Shown here: in pieces, positions 47,869-54,158 of the stretch
Layout of the letters: the number at the start of each line of letters is the position of its first letter
Position numbering within the stretch: the first letter of the stretch is position 1
IMG/VR virus record: IMGVR_UViG_3300022200_000061
Span: 1 to 54,158 of that record
DNA: 54,158 nucleotides
From: a virus
Reading direction: 5' to 3' (one strand)
The notes under the pieces: generated by a model
The model's database searches: none
What the model was told of the DNA's origin: nothing
The model's input: only the letters and a program-made list of their open reading frames with translations
Translations under genes and position numbers: made by a program

Positions 47869-48798
47869 TGTTGTGAAATCGCACTCAAGCCCTACCAATT
47901 CTGTAACCTTACTGAAATCAATACCTCTAACATCGTTGATCAGGATGACTTTAACCAACGAGCCAGCGATGCAGCATTCCTTGGCACTCTTCAAGCAGGG
48001 TACACAAACTTCCACTACTTGCGTTCTATCTGGAAGCGAACGACTGAAGAGGATGCTCTTGTCGGTGTCGGACTAACAGGTATTGCCTCTAACGCCATTA
48101 AGGAACTTGATGAGCTTGAGGCTGCTGATAAGGCCATGATGACTAACCGTCTGGTCGCATCTATGATTGGAGTTAATGTTGCCTCACGAGTTCTTACAGT
48201 TAAGCCAAGTGGAACAAGTTCTCTGGTGGTTGGCAGTAGTAGCGGTATTCATGCTTGGCATGATGATTACTATGTCCGCCGTATGCGGTTCAACAAAGAT
48301 GAAGCGATCTTTAAGTATCTCGCCCGAACAATCCCAGCTCTGGTTGAGGATGAACACTTCAACCCCGAAAAGATGGGCGTGGTTGGTATCCCACAGGCAG
48401 CTCCTAAAGGTGCTACGGTTCGTACAGAGTCTGCTCTGGATTTGTTGGAACGCACTCGTCGCTACAATGTTAATTGGGTGGGGGCTGGTCATCGCTCTGG
48501 TGATAACCGAAACAACGTCTCTGTAACCGTGTCCCTAAAGGACAATGAATGGGGTGAAGTCGGTCAGTGGATGTGGGACAATAAGGATACCTACAATGGT
48601 ATCAGCGTTCTTCCATATGATGGTGGCTCATACATTCAGGCCCCGTTTGAAACTATCACTGAGGAACAGTACAACGAGATGGTAAAGCATCTTACAGCTA
48701 TTGACCTTACCAAAGTTAATGAGGTACATGATGAGACAAACCTTGCCGCTGAAGCAGCCTGCGCTGGCGGAGCTTGTGAGATTGGCGATTTTGTATGA
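47869..48798 (+). CDS. nrdJ: Ribonucleotide reductase class II, exon 2 (309 aa)
   Basis: Starts CCEIALKPYQFCNL. The first Cys (residue 373 of the spliced protein) is the thiyl-radical Cys, Glu two residues on is the catalytic Glu, and Cys eleven residues on is its redox partner, the same spacing as in Lactobacillus RTPR (Cys408, Glu410, Cys419). TVKPSGTSSLVVGSSSGIHA is the phosphate-binding loop. The C-terminus CAGGAC is the Cx4C shuttle pair. Spliced protein about 681 aa. An NPCC replaces the usual NPCG. Confidence 0.93.
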   Translation, partial: CCEIALKPYQFCNLTEINTSNIVDQDDFNQRASDAAFLGTLQAGYTNFHYLRSIWKRTTEEDALVGVGLTGIASNAIKELDELEAADKAMMTNRLVASMIGVNVASRVLTVKPSGTSSLVVGSSSGIHAWHDDYYVRRMRFNKDEAIFKYLARTIPALVEDEHFNPEKMGVVGIPQAAPKGATVRTESALDLLERTRRYNVNWVGAGHRSGDNRNNVSVTVSLKDNEWGEVGQWMWDNKDTYNGISVLPYDGGSYIQAPFETITEEQYNEMVKHLTAIDLTKVNEVHDETNLAAEAACAGGACEIGDFV

Positions 48799-48880
48799 GT
48801 GCGTGTATGGTTGTAGTTACACACTCTACACCAAGGACAGTGTTGAAGTAATTCACCCATCAAGAATTAAGTATGTATAG
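48731..48880 (+). CDS. Possible 49-aa overlapping protein
   Basis: ATG 48731 in another frame inside the RNR end: MRQTLPLKQPALAELVRLAI, ends VIHPSRIKYV at TAG 48880. Fills the gap before the terminator. Little support beyond the open frame. Confidence 0.25.
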   Translation: MRQTLPLKQPALAELVRLAILYECVYGCSYTLYTKDSVEVIHPSRIKYV

Positions 48881-48884
48881 ATAC

Positions 48885-48928
48885 AACAAACCCCCAACTC
48901 GGTTTCACGCCGGGAAGGGGGTTTTCTA
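48885..48928. terminator. Terminator between convergent early and late transcripts
   Basis: CCCCC (48891-48895) pairs with GGGGG (48917-48921), with an inner CGG/CCG stem, followed by TTTTC on the plus strand. On the minus strand GGGGG is followed by TTTGTTGT, weaker but usable. Ends the rightward RNR transcript and the leftward-encoded gene group from 49519. Confidence 0.85.
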
Positions 48929-49519
48929 TTAACTAGCGCCTTTAGAGACTCTAGTTACAATAACTCTGATGTCATAGATATCGAACGTGTTGTTACCACG
49001 AATGTAGAGCGTTGCTCCATTCGCCTCCCAAGTGTCGAGGGTGTATACAGCAGTACTAAGAACGACCTGTCGCTCAACACCATTCCCTTTAGGGAATGTA
49101 ATGGGCCGACGATAAAGTTCTCCGACACTACCCCCAATATCAAACCATGTTTCAAGATAGGTGGAGCCAACGTTAGTTGGTTTAGCTGTGAAGTCTACAG
49201 TGATGATAAGACTGTCGCCCTGCTTACCCTGCACCTTACCACCGACCATCATAGTCGTATAGTCTGATGGCATATACGTCTCAATCTTACTGGCTGCATC
49301 GTTAGGCAGAACAGTGTCGGTATCAGCAGCCAATTCTAGTGGACTGCCCTCAGTGTATGTACCATCGTTGTACGAAGCCCAGCCAGTGGGATTAGTCCTA
49401 GCTGCAAAGGCTGCGATGCCATCTACAACACTCTTGCGGAAGGATCGTTCATTACTAATCCCACCGCCTGTAAACCCTAGTGCTGATAGTACAGCTCTAC
49501 GGAAATCAAATTCATCCAT
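48929..49519 (-). CDS. Probable virion protein, 196 aa
   Basis: MDEFDFRRAVLSALGFTGGG opening, then beta-rich sequence (IITVDFTAKPTNVGSTYLET; ATLYIRGNNTFDIYDIRVIV) like a small jelly-roll. Last gene of the late transcript. The N-terminal helix could anchor it to the virion, in the manner of the first residues of the SGNH protein. Ribosome site AAGGAGAAAG. No family recognised. Confidence 0.5.
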   Translation of the reverse strand: MDEFDFRRAVLSALGFTGGGISNERSFRKSVVDGIAAFAARTNPTGWASYNDGTYTEGSPLELAADTDTVLPNDAASKIETYMPSDYTTMMVGGKVQGKQGDSLIITVDFTAKPTNVGSTYLETWFDIGGSVGELYRRPITFPKGNGVERQVVLSTAVYTLDTWEANGATLYIRGNNTFDIYDIRVIVTRVSKGAS

Positions 49520-49755
49520 TAGTCTTTCTCCTTACTAACTTTCATGAGGGTCTTAATATCAGACCTAATTTCCACAAGCTGACTATCAATCTTATCATCA
49601 CGTCGTTCCAAGGAAGCGTGTTGTAGAATTAGCTGCTGTTTAAGCAACTGGATTTGGGTGTTGTTTGTAAACACCATGCGTACAAGGTAAATAATACCCG
49701 CAACCATCGAGGTAATAATACCGTACAGCCACATGTTGAAGTGATCCCAATTCAT
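49519..49755 (-). CDS. Membrane-anchored coiled-coil protein (holin/spanin-type), 78 aa
   Basis: MWLYGIITSMVAGIIYLVRM is one transmembrane helix; QIQLLKQQLILQHASLERRD and onward is a coiled coil ending in a charged tail. Such proteins beside endolysin genes are often XhlA-like lysis factors or inner-membrane spanins. No lipoprotein partner was found. ATG overlaps the upstream stop. Confidence 0.55.
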   Translation of the reverse strand: MNWDHFNMWLYGIITSMVAGIIYLVRMVFTNNTQIQLLKQQLILQHASLERRDDKIDSQLVEIRSDIKTLMKVSKEKD

Positions 49756-50108
49756 CGTTTTAACACCCTCCCTACAACTTCTGAGACGAAGTAGAAAGCT
49801 ACCACCGTGTTAGTTGTATCGAGAACAAACGTTCCCGGCTTCGTCACTCCCCAACCTAGTACGCTATCCCATAGGAACAGCTTGGCTAGGAATACTACAA
49901 TGATGTAGCCAATGAGGGTACGAGGGCTCCACCACTTATCATGGATAGTGGCAGCGACCTGTACATCTCTCTTGGCTTCGAGCCGAGCAATCTCTTGCTC
50001 AGCCCTAATCCGTTCGCCATCATTCTTGGCGTTCTCTTTTGCTGTTTGCCATTTTACTAACGCGTCAGTGATTGTGTAGAATGGGTTCAGCCAATCAAGC
50101 AAACCCAT
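49752..50108 (-). CDS. Holin-like protein, 118 aa
   Basis: ATG 50108 with AAAGGATT upstream. MGLLDWLNPFYTITDALVKW is amphipathic, then a charged helix (AKNDGERIRAEQEIARLEAK), then hydrophobic segments TLIGYIIVVFLAKLFLWDSV and NTVVAFYFVSEVVG. The layout recalls phage 3TM-type holin family proteins. Likely forms the lysis pore. Confidence 0.6.
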   Translation of the reverse strand: MGLLDWLNPFYTITDALVKWQTAKENAKNDGERIRAEQEIARLEAKRDVQVAATIHDKWWSPRTLIGYIIVVFLAKLFLWDSVLGWGVTKPGTFVLDTTNTVVAFYFVSEVVGRVLKR

Positions 50109-50110
50109 GA

Positions 50111-50290
50111 TCAATCCTTTGTGTTAGCTAGTTGGTAAACACCAAACGAACTTGCTGTACCAATGATGACATCCAGTACCACGGAATCTAGTCCCGGAAT
50201 ACGGATATCATAATAGTGCAGGGCTACTAGAGCAGCTACGCCTAGTACAGAAGCAAAGAGCTTCTTATAATTTCCCCAATTAATTTTCAT
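50111..50290 (-). CDS. Small membrane protein, possible holin, 59 aa
   Basis: ATG 50290 (MKINWGNYKKLFASVLGVAA) chosen with GAAAGAAGTG upstream; helices LFASVLGVAALVALHYY and VVLDVIIGTASSFGVYQL. Two helices, small, next to endolysin: class II holin build. With the 118-aa protein it could be a holin/antiholin pair. Confidence 0.55.
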   Translation of the reverse strand: MKINWGNYKKLFASVLGVAALVALHYYDIRIPGLDSVVLDVIIGTASSFGVYQLANTKD

Positions 50291-50291
50291 A

Positions 50292-50909
50292 TCACTTCTT
50301 TCCGAATATAGACATAAACACACCAAGGATGGCTTTAAGCACAATTGCTAGGGCACTGGCCCCTGCACTATCCTTACCGCTCTCCACGGGCTTCTCTGTG
50401 GACTGTAGGCCATAATTAGCCTGCCTTAGTTCCTTCTCATACTTCTCAGCCAACACGGCAATGTCATTCGCCTTGTCGGTGCCATTCACTACACGACGTG
50501 CTGCCCAAAACTCAAGGAAATCTTCCTTGTCACTCTCGTCAATACCATCAATGTAGTCGTCCATGGCTTTGCCAGTGAACCAACCCTCTTTCATTCCTAC
50601 GACACAGATTTCTGCCGAGAGGTTTGGCTCCATAGCTTTATCGGGATTGTTGATTAGATCAACGTGGAAATGATCACCTGCCTTCCTGTAATTGAAATCC
50701 CATGTGAGCTGTACGAACCCACGACCATAATAAGGGTAGTAGCGGAGGTTACGCTTACGCCAACTCTCCGCATTCTTCACCCAATAAGCTTCACGAACAG
50801 GTAGGAATGTCCCATTCGTTTCCCAATGTACTGTACCTAGTACGTAGGCTACTTCGTCACGATTAAGCTCGTGCTTAAGGCAGGTGTCAATAATCAATTG
50901 TTTATGCAT
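50292..50909 (-). CDS. Endolysin, GH19 chitinase-like muramidase, 205 aa
   Basis: HELNRDEVAYVLGTVHWETN (catalytic Glu near residue 31), YPYYGRGFVQLTWDFNYRKA (substrate cleft motif Y-G-R-G-x-x-Q-x-T), then NPDKAMEPNLSAEICVVGMK. This is the GH19-type lysozyme pattern seen in many phage endolysins. After the catalytic part there is a Ser/Gly linker and a hydrophobic C-terminus (ALAIVLKAILGVFMSIFGKK) that may hold it at the membrane. It degrades peptidoglycan at the end of infection. Confidence 0.85.
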   Translation of the reverse strand: MHKQLIIDTCLKHELNRDEVAYVLGTVHWETNGTFLPVREAYWVKNAESWRKRNLRYYPYYGRGFVQLTWDFNYRKAGDHFHVDLINNPDKAMEPNLSAEICVVGMKEGWFTGKAMDDYIDGIDESDKEDFLEFWAARRVVNGTDKANDIAVLAEKYEKELRQANYGLQSTEKPVESGKDSAGASALAIVLKAILGVFMSIFGKK

Positions 50910-50939
50910 AAGCCATACTGGCCTCCTATTGGATTGGGG

Positions 50940-51932
50940 TTATGCTGTGGGGGAAACAGTGGCCAGAGAAACGGTCAGATTGCTCGTTCCCGCAAACGTG
51001 AGCTGGTAAGTCGTGTTGCCCAGAGCGTCGATAACCTGCGTGGTATCGCCGTTGGTCGTCACGTTGGAAAGGGTTGTGGTGCCGCCCTCGTTAAAGCGAC
51101 GGCCACAGTTGCCAGCGGTGCGGCCCTCAATCACAACGCGGCAATTGTAGGAAGCCGCAGGGGCCTCAACGTTCCATGTGGCAACCCGCGTTCCGCTGCC
51201 TGGAACGACCACGATCTTGCCATCGACAACGCTGATACCGTCACCAGTGAATGTGATCAGCTCGCTCGAAATACCGCCAAGGAGGTCAGTTGGCGCGGTG
51301 TAGGCATCGGTCGCGCCATCGGCCACAGCCAGAGACAGAATGTTCTGCTCAATGGCAATCTTGCTGGCCTGATAGAAGTGGGTTCCGTCCTTGAGCAGAT
51401 ACTCTGGAACCTTATCGGCTGCTACCGAGGCAATAGCCGCAGGGCTGCCGTCGCTGATCTGGAGGAATGGGCGCCAGTCCCAGAACGCCCCGGCATTGAT
51501 GGATTTGATATGCGCCTCAATCAGCAGGGCGTCGGATAGCTCTTGCGTGGAATTGGCATCGCGACGGCTGGGCCAGCCGATCTTGCGCCAGCCGGTCAGC
51601 CAACTATTTATGCGAGTATAGGCGTCGAGAACGTCCTGAATGTCGGTGTATTGCGTATCGTTTAGCCCGCCATCCCAGACAAACGTTGGGCGGTCAGGCT
51701 CGTTGACTGCATATAGCGCGGTTTCAATATCGAAGATGGAAAGACCGCCACTGCCGTATTGGGTGATGCCAGGATAGCCGAGCAGGATTGCGCCGGTCTT
51801 TGGATCTGATGCCACTGTGCCGTTGGGGTAGCTATCGCCGCCAATGACCATAGGTTGGGGGGTGTAGCTTGAGCCCCCACCCGCTCTTCGGGTGTTTGGT
51901 AGCGATAGCGAAAGGCCGAGCATTGTACCCAT
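50940..51932 (-). CDS. SGNH/GDSL hydrolase tail protein, second copy or chimera (330 aa)
   Basis: Full SGNH set: GGDSYPNG (block I Ser, about 31), DGGLND (block III, about 88), KDGTHF (block V Asp and His, about 182). The C-terminal ~110 residues are beta-rich (AYTAPTDLLGGISSELITF; ATWNVEAPAASYNCRVVIEG), probably a carbohydrate-binding or trimer domain. The N-terminus is short (MGTMLGLSLSLPNTRRAGGG) and lacks the ~55-residue anchor of the left copy. Bases 51549-51932 belong with the right-hand sequence; 50940-51548 fits in frame onto the left copy. GC is above that of the lysis genes. Confidence 0.8.
   Translation of the reverse strand: MGTMLGLSLSLPNTRRAGGGSSYTPQPMVIGGDSYPNGTVASDPKTGAILLGYPGITQYGSGGLSIFDIETALYAVNEPDRPTFVWDGGLNDTQYTDIQDVLDAYTRINSWLTGWRKIGWPSRRDANSTQELSDALLIEAHIKSINAGAFWDWRPFLQISDGSPAAIASVAADKVPEYLLKDGTHFYQASKIAIEQNILSLAVADGATDAYTAPTDLLGGISSELITFTGDGISVVDGKIVVVPGSGTRVATWNVEAPAASYNCRVVIEGRTAGNCGRRFNEGGTTTLSNVTTNGDTTQVIDALGNTTYQLTFAGTSNLTVSLATVSPTA
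51549..51907. repeat. Right copy of SGNH-gene repeat (matches 1-359)
   Basis: Identical to bases 1-114 over 51549-51662, then diverging. This is the junction between the phage genome and the right-hand 2.2 kb. Confidence 0.9.
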
Positions 51933-52039
51933 TAGAGGGGCATCCAGGCGTCATTAATCAGAACGAAGCGCTTGCCGTCCTCGGGGGTCACTGTTGGCAA
52001 AGACAGGGCAAATGCCAGAATGCGGCGGATGGGGTGCAT
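51932..52039 (-). CDS. Small 35-aa protein upstream of SGNH gene
   Basis: MHPIRRILAFALSLPTVTPE then DGKRFVLINDAWMPL. Its TAA overlaps the hydrolase ATG (TAATG), so translation is coupled. High GC, like the right-hand segment. May be part of the tail cassette; no family recognised. Confidence 0.5.
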   Translation of the reverse strand: MHPIRRILAFALSLPTVTPEDGKRFVLINDAWMPL

Positions 52040-52094
52040 ACTGTCTCTCCATATGAGAAAAGCCCTCGGCTGGTGGGCCAAGGGCTGGAATGAG

Positions 52095-52328
52095 TTAGGC
52101 AGATGGCGCCGAAAGTTCTGGGTATTTCATCCGCTCATCGCCTTCCGGCCAACCGAGTTTCTGATGCTCAGCCCCAGCAAGCGAGCAGGCGATCTCAAAC
52201 GCCAGTATCTCGCTGTCAAATTCGCCCTTGGTTTCGCTGCCGGAGGACCGTTCGCCTTGCTCGTAACGAGTGACGACGAAGCGCTCGACCTTGCGGATGC
52301 GATATTCAACCTTGGTTAGTTCAGTCAT
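52095..52328 (-). CDS. Hypothetical 77-aa protein (right-hand segment)
   Basis: MTELTKVEYRIRKVERFVVT, then acidic (GEFDSEILAFEIACSLAGAE). ATG 52328 with AAAGGAAAC. Small beta-alpha protein, Glu/Arg-rich. GC-rich third positions, unlike the early and late genes to the left. No family recognised. Confidence 0.55.
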   Translation of the reverse strand: MTELTKVEYRIRKVERFVVTRYEQGERSSGSETKGEFDSEILAFEIACSLAGAEHQKLGWPEGDERMKYPELSAPSA

Positions 52329-52387
52329 AGCAGTTTCCTTTGGAAAGCGATGGCCGCAGCCACCTATTCAGCAGGATTGCCGAATGC

Positions 52388-52414
52388 AAAAAATCCCCTC
52401 CTGTTAGGGAGAGG
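52388..52414 (-). terminator. Intrinsic terminator (right-hand segment)
   Basis: Minus strand CCTCTCC-CTAACA-GGAGGGG followed by ATTTTTT: a 7-bp stem with a U-run. It would end an RNA coming from the hairpin-rich stretch just upstream, or attenuate reading into the 77-aa gene. Confidence 0.75.
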
Positions 52415-52431
52415 CTGGGGAGGATTGGTGT

Positions 52432-52530
52432 CGAGCGGGCCGGGACCCGAACCCGGATGGCAGGAACTACCCCTGCCGCCGTTTCTGGCTTGCCTGCGCC
52501 GTCAGCCGCCGCTCGATTTCGTTGCCCATT
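52432..52530 (-). ncRNA. Hairpin-rich, tRNA-3'-half-like stretch
   Basis: Minus strand: CGAGCGG near 52527 can pair with CCGCTCG near 52435; GGCAGG/CCTGCC forms a hairpin; CCGGG-TTCGGGT-CCCGG looks like a T arm (with G in place of A58); CACCA follows. The D and anticodon arms do not fit a normal tRNA. A terminator lies about 20 bases on, so a small RNA is possible. Confidence 0.3.
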
Positions 52531-52733
52531 GGGCTTGTTAGGTTGGCGGGGTAAGTCTTCACCCCGAGTGCGTTCCGGTCCACAGCTCCAGCGTTACGCC
52601 ATCGCCGCCCTACGCCATCTCTACCCGCCACGGGGCCTGGATCGTAAGCCCATCGGGCTAATTCCTTTGAGGCGGCTGGCCTTCCACCAACGTAAGGACG
52701 GACTATACGTCACCGTAATCCGCGCCTCAAACT

Positions 52734-52919
52734 CTAATTCCTCTCCGCACCTGCCAAGGCTATTGCAGCCTCTAGTAGATCGCGGGCATTGTCTCCGCCT
52801 ATGGCATCAACGGCTAGTTCGCAGAATGCAGCGAACATGGTTGCAACCTCGGCGGGGTCGTCCTCGTCTAGCTCGACAAGCTCAAGCTCGTCCATATCAA
52901 ATTCGCGCGTCTGGCTCAT
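52734..52919 (-). CDS. Acidic 61-aa protein (right-hand segment)
   Basis: MSQTREFDMDELELVELDED; strongly acidic first half, then AAFCELAVDAIGGDNARDLL, helical. ATG 52919 with GCGAGGC just upstream. Could be a DNA mimic or regulator; no family recognised. Confidence 0.5.
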   Translation of the reverse strand: MSQTREFDMDELELVELDEDDPAEVATMFAAFCELAVDAIGGDNARDLLEAAIALAGAERN

Positions 52920-53028
52920 GGAAGCCTCGCAGAATTTAGGGCGCAAAAAAGAAAGCGCCGAACTTTGGGGGTTGGCAGGGTCCGACCGGCGAATACCGCG
53001 CAGAACATCGGATCATCCGCCAACCACT

Positions 53029-53640
53029 CTAGGCTGCTTCGCTTTGGTCGTCAACCACAATCAGGTTATCAACATCAGTGAATTCCACCGGTGTTTCTCG
53101 CCCATTGTCGCCAAGCACTACAGCCTTAACCGTACCCTTCTTGGTCACAGACAGGATGCGGGCAAGGACGCGCTGGTCTGCCGTCATTGGCGCCGTGATA
53201 TGACGCCCGACCTGCATTGAGCCGAGCTTGGCCCGACGCTCAGCCTGGCGCACATTTGGCCGCCCCTTGCGCAGTTCAGTCCGAACCGAGCGAGTGTTGC
53301 CATCCTCGTATGCCATAGAACGCTCAGCGCGCATGATTGAGGCCACTTTCTCCCTCGCGAGGGTATAGGGCCGCCCATCGACGTAAAGCACGCCCTTAAC
53401 CCCGTTGCACTGGCGGAGCGCATACCAGTTTTCAGGGCCAGCAAAGCGCATGAAAATGTACCCGGTCAAAAGCGGGCGGCGCGTGATGATTGGTTCCTTG
53501 GTCCGGTGGTGGGTCCGCACCTTCGCCAGCCGTGGCATATGAGCCCGAAAGCCGTGGCGCCGGATTTCCGCAACCGCCTTGCGCTCGCAGTTTGGGTTTG
53601 TCTGTACGATGTACCAATGGTTTTGCGTTTGCCCGTTCAT
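53029..53640 (-). CDS. NusG-like transcription elongation/antitermination factor, 203 aa
   Basis: NHWYIVQTNPNCERKAVAEI is the NGN-domain opening (W-Y-x-V-x-T), LTGYIFMRF and WYALRQCNGVKGVLYVDGRP its core strands. The C-terminus GTVKAVVLGDNGRETPVEFT is KOW-like. It binds host RNA polymerase and would suppress pausing or termination for the phage. ATG 53640 (MNGQTQN) chosen because the NGN domain starts right after it. Such phage/prophage genes suggest the right-hand segment is from a different phage with another control strategy. Confidence 0.8.
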   Translation of the reverse strand: MNGQTQNHWYIVQTNPNCERKAVAEIRRHGFRAHMPRLAKVRTHHRTKEPIITRRPLLTGYIFMRFAGPENWYALRQCNGVKGVLYVDGRPYTLAREKVASIMRAERSMAYEDGNTRSVRTELRKGRPNVRQAERRAKLGSMQVGRHITAPMTADQRVLARILSVTKKGTVKAVVLGDNGRETPVEFTDVDNLIVVDDQSEAA

Positions 53641-53665
53641 AGTAGCCCCTATGGTTGGAAATGGA

Positions 53666-54037
53666 TTAGGCGGAATGCTTCTTCTTGAGAACTCGTGCCT
53701 CGCCCATGCCAAGGCGGCGCTGGACTTCTTCGACAGAGATTTTCGCGTTTGCGTCCCGCACCGACTGAATGCGCTTTCCCTCAAAGTCTGGCAGCGGCAC
53801 CGGAAAATTACAGACCCACTCCCCGAACAAGCCGATAGCGCGCATGGCTATGAACGGCAGAAGGATCAGAAACACCGGCGTGTAAAACCAGATGCCGACC
53901 ATCAGCCAAAAGGCATTCCGGTTTATCTCGCCCGCTATCTCTGGGCAGGCATGGGCAATTCGGATGTTGCGAATGTAGGTTCTGCGGATCACGATAAACC
54001 GCCAAGGGATGCCGTCAGTTAGCCAGTGCCAGCTCAT
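53666..54037 (-). CDS. Membrane protein, 123 aa (right-hand segment)
   Basis: FWLMVGIWFYTPVFLILLPF with IAMRAIGLFG gives one or two membrane helices; the C-terminus is soluble and basic (SVEEVQRRLGMGEARVLKKK). ATG 54037 lies just after the stop of the upstream gene. No family recognised. Confidence 0.55.
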   Translation of the reverse strand: MSWHWLTDGIPWRFIVIRRTYIRNIRIAHACPEIAGEINRNAFWLMVGIWFYTPVFLILLPFIAMRAIGLFGEWVCNFPVPLPDFEGKRIQSVRDANAKISVEEVQRRLGMGEARVLKKKHSA

Positions 54038-54038
54038 C

Positions 54039-54158
54039 TCACTGCCCCTTGTGATCGGATGGGGGGAGAGACTTCTTGCGCGGGTAAACGAGCATCGCCA
54101 TCAAGAACGCTAGAATGCCGGTCCAGATGATTTCGCCTCGATAGGCGTCTATCCAGAT
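54039..54158 (-). CDS. Membrane protein, 3' end only (runs off window)
   Basis: Frame open from the right edge: IWIDAYRGEIIWTGILAFLM then AMLVYPRKKSLPP, stop TGA at 54039-54041. One membrane helix with a basic cytoplasmic end. Start lies outside the window. Confidence 0.5.
   Translation of the reverse strand: MWIDAYRGEIIWTGILAFLMAMLVYPRKKSLPPSDHKGQ

Larger units (their letters stand above)
52340..52733. other. ~390-base gap in right-hand segment
   Basis: No convincing gene. On the minus strand it holds a terminator (52388-52414) preceded by a hairpin-rich stretch (52432-52530). Open frames here on both strands are the result of high GC. The rest (52530-52733) shows nothing I can name. Confidence 0.4.

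Noticed and set aside
52340-52939. 199-codon plus-strand frame in the right-hand segment
   Set aside because: High GC makes long chance frames; translation is Arg/Pro/Leu-rich with no domain and covers a terminator and a better minus-strand gene.
1-54158. Single-subunit RNA polymerase expected for a T7-like phage
   Set aside because: No protein of suitable size or motif; the only large early enzymes are helicase, DNA polymerase and RNR.
1-54158. CRISPR array, integrase or attachment site
   Set aside because: No regularly spaced repeats, no recombinase-like protein. The tRNA-like gene at 23949 is not flanked by an integrase, so an att role is unlikely.

Overview
This window is almost entirely one lytic, T7-like (podovirus-type) phage genome, joined at its right end to about 2.6 kb that looks like part of a different phage. 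The virion genes (portal, scaffold, coat, two tail-tube-type proteins, large internal virion proteins, tail spike) follow the podovirus plan. No single-subunit RNA polymerase was seen. Instead there is a small ECF-like sigma factor. DnaB-type primase-helicase, family A polymerase, 5'-3' exonuclease, ThyX and class II ribonucleotide reductase make a gene set like that of polymerase-less marine podoviruses such as roseophage SIO1 (inference, from memory of that group). The host cannot be fixed from the sequence; an alphaproteobacterium is a reasonable guess only.

Layout. Minus strand, 20985 down to 1: small basic protein, tail spike, small and large terminase, portal, scaffold, coat, decoration-like proteins, tail-tube A and B, gp13/gp14-like proteins, a 1660-aa internal protein, a 774-aa virion peptidoglycan hydrolase and a receptor-binding SGNH hydrolase that runs off the left edge. 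Minus strand, 51548 down to 48929: the rest of an SGNH hydrolase, a GH19-type endolysin, holin-like membrane proteins and a virion-like protein. Plus strand, 21957 to 48798: small early proteins, a tRNA-like gene with no anticodon loop, an amidoligase/peptide-ligase gene cluster (26461-33225), then nucleotide metabolism and replication, ending in an RNR gene split by a group I intron with its own HNH gene. Convergent transcription meets at a terminator at 48885-48928.

The first 114 bases are identical to 51549-51662 and remain similar to about base 359. Joining base 1 to 51548 restores one in-frame 372-aa SGNH protein and gives a circular map of about 51.55 kb. The simplest reading is that the phage genome ends at 51548 and that 51549-54158 (higher GC, NusG-like gene) was joined through the shared hydrolase sequence, either by assembly or by real recombination.

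Most interesting signals: (1) a bipartite element, TCTCACAAACAGG then exactly 10 bases then GGTATATRT, in three copies: ahead of the scaffold/coat genes, ahead of the intron HNH gene, and pointing antisense into the early region. It is a good candidate for a phage promoter, perhaps read with the phage sigma factor. (2) A tRNA-like gene missing exactly the 7-base anticodon loop. (3) A complete amidoligase-type cluster: class II and class I glutamine amidotransferases, two different carboxylate-amine ligases, an ATP-grasp ligase and a GGCT-like cyclotransferase. (4) A family of about 34-base intergenic repeats in the early region. (5) An exonuclease gene whose only sensible start codon is ATC.
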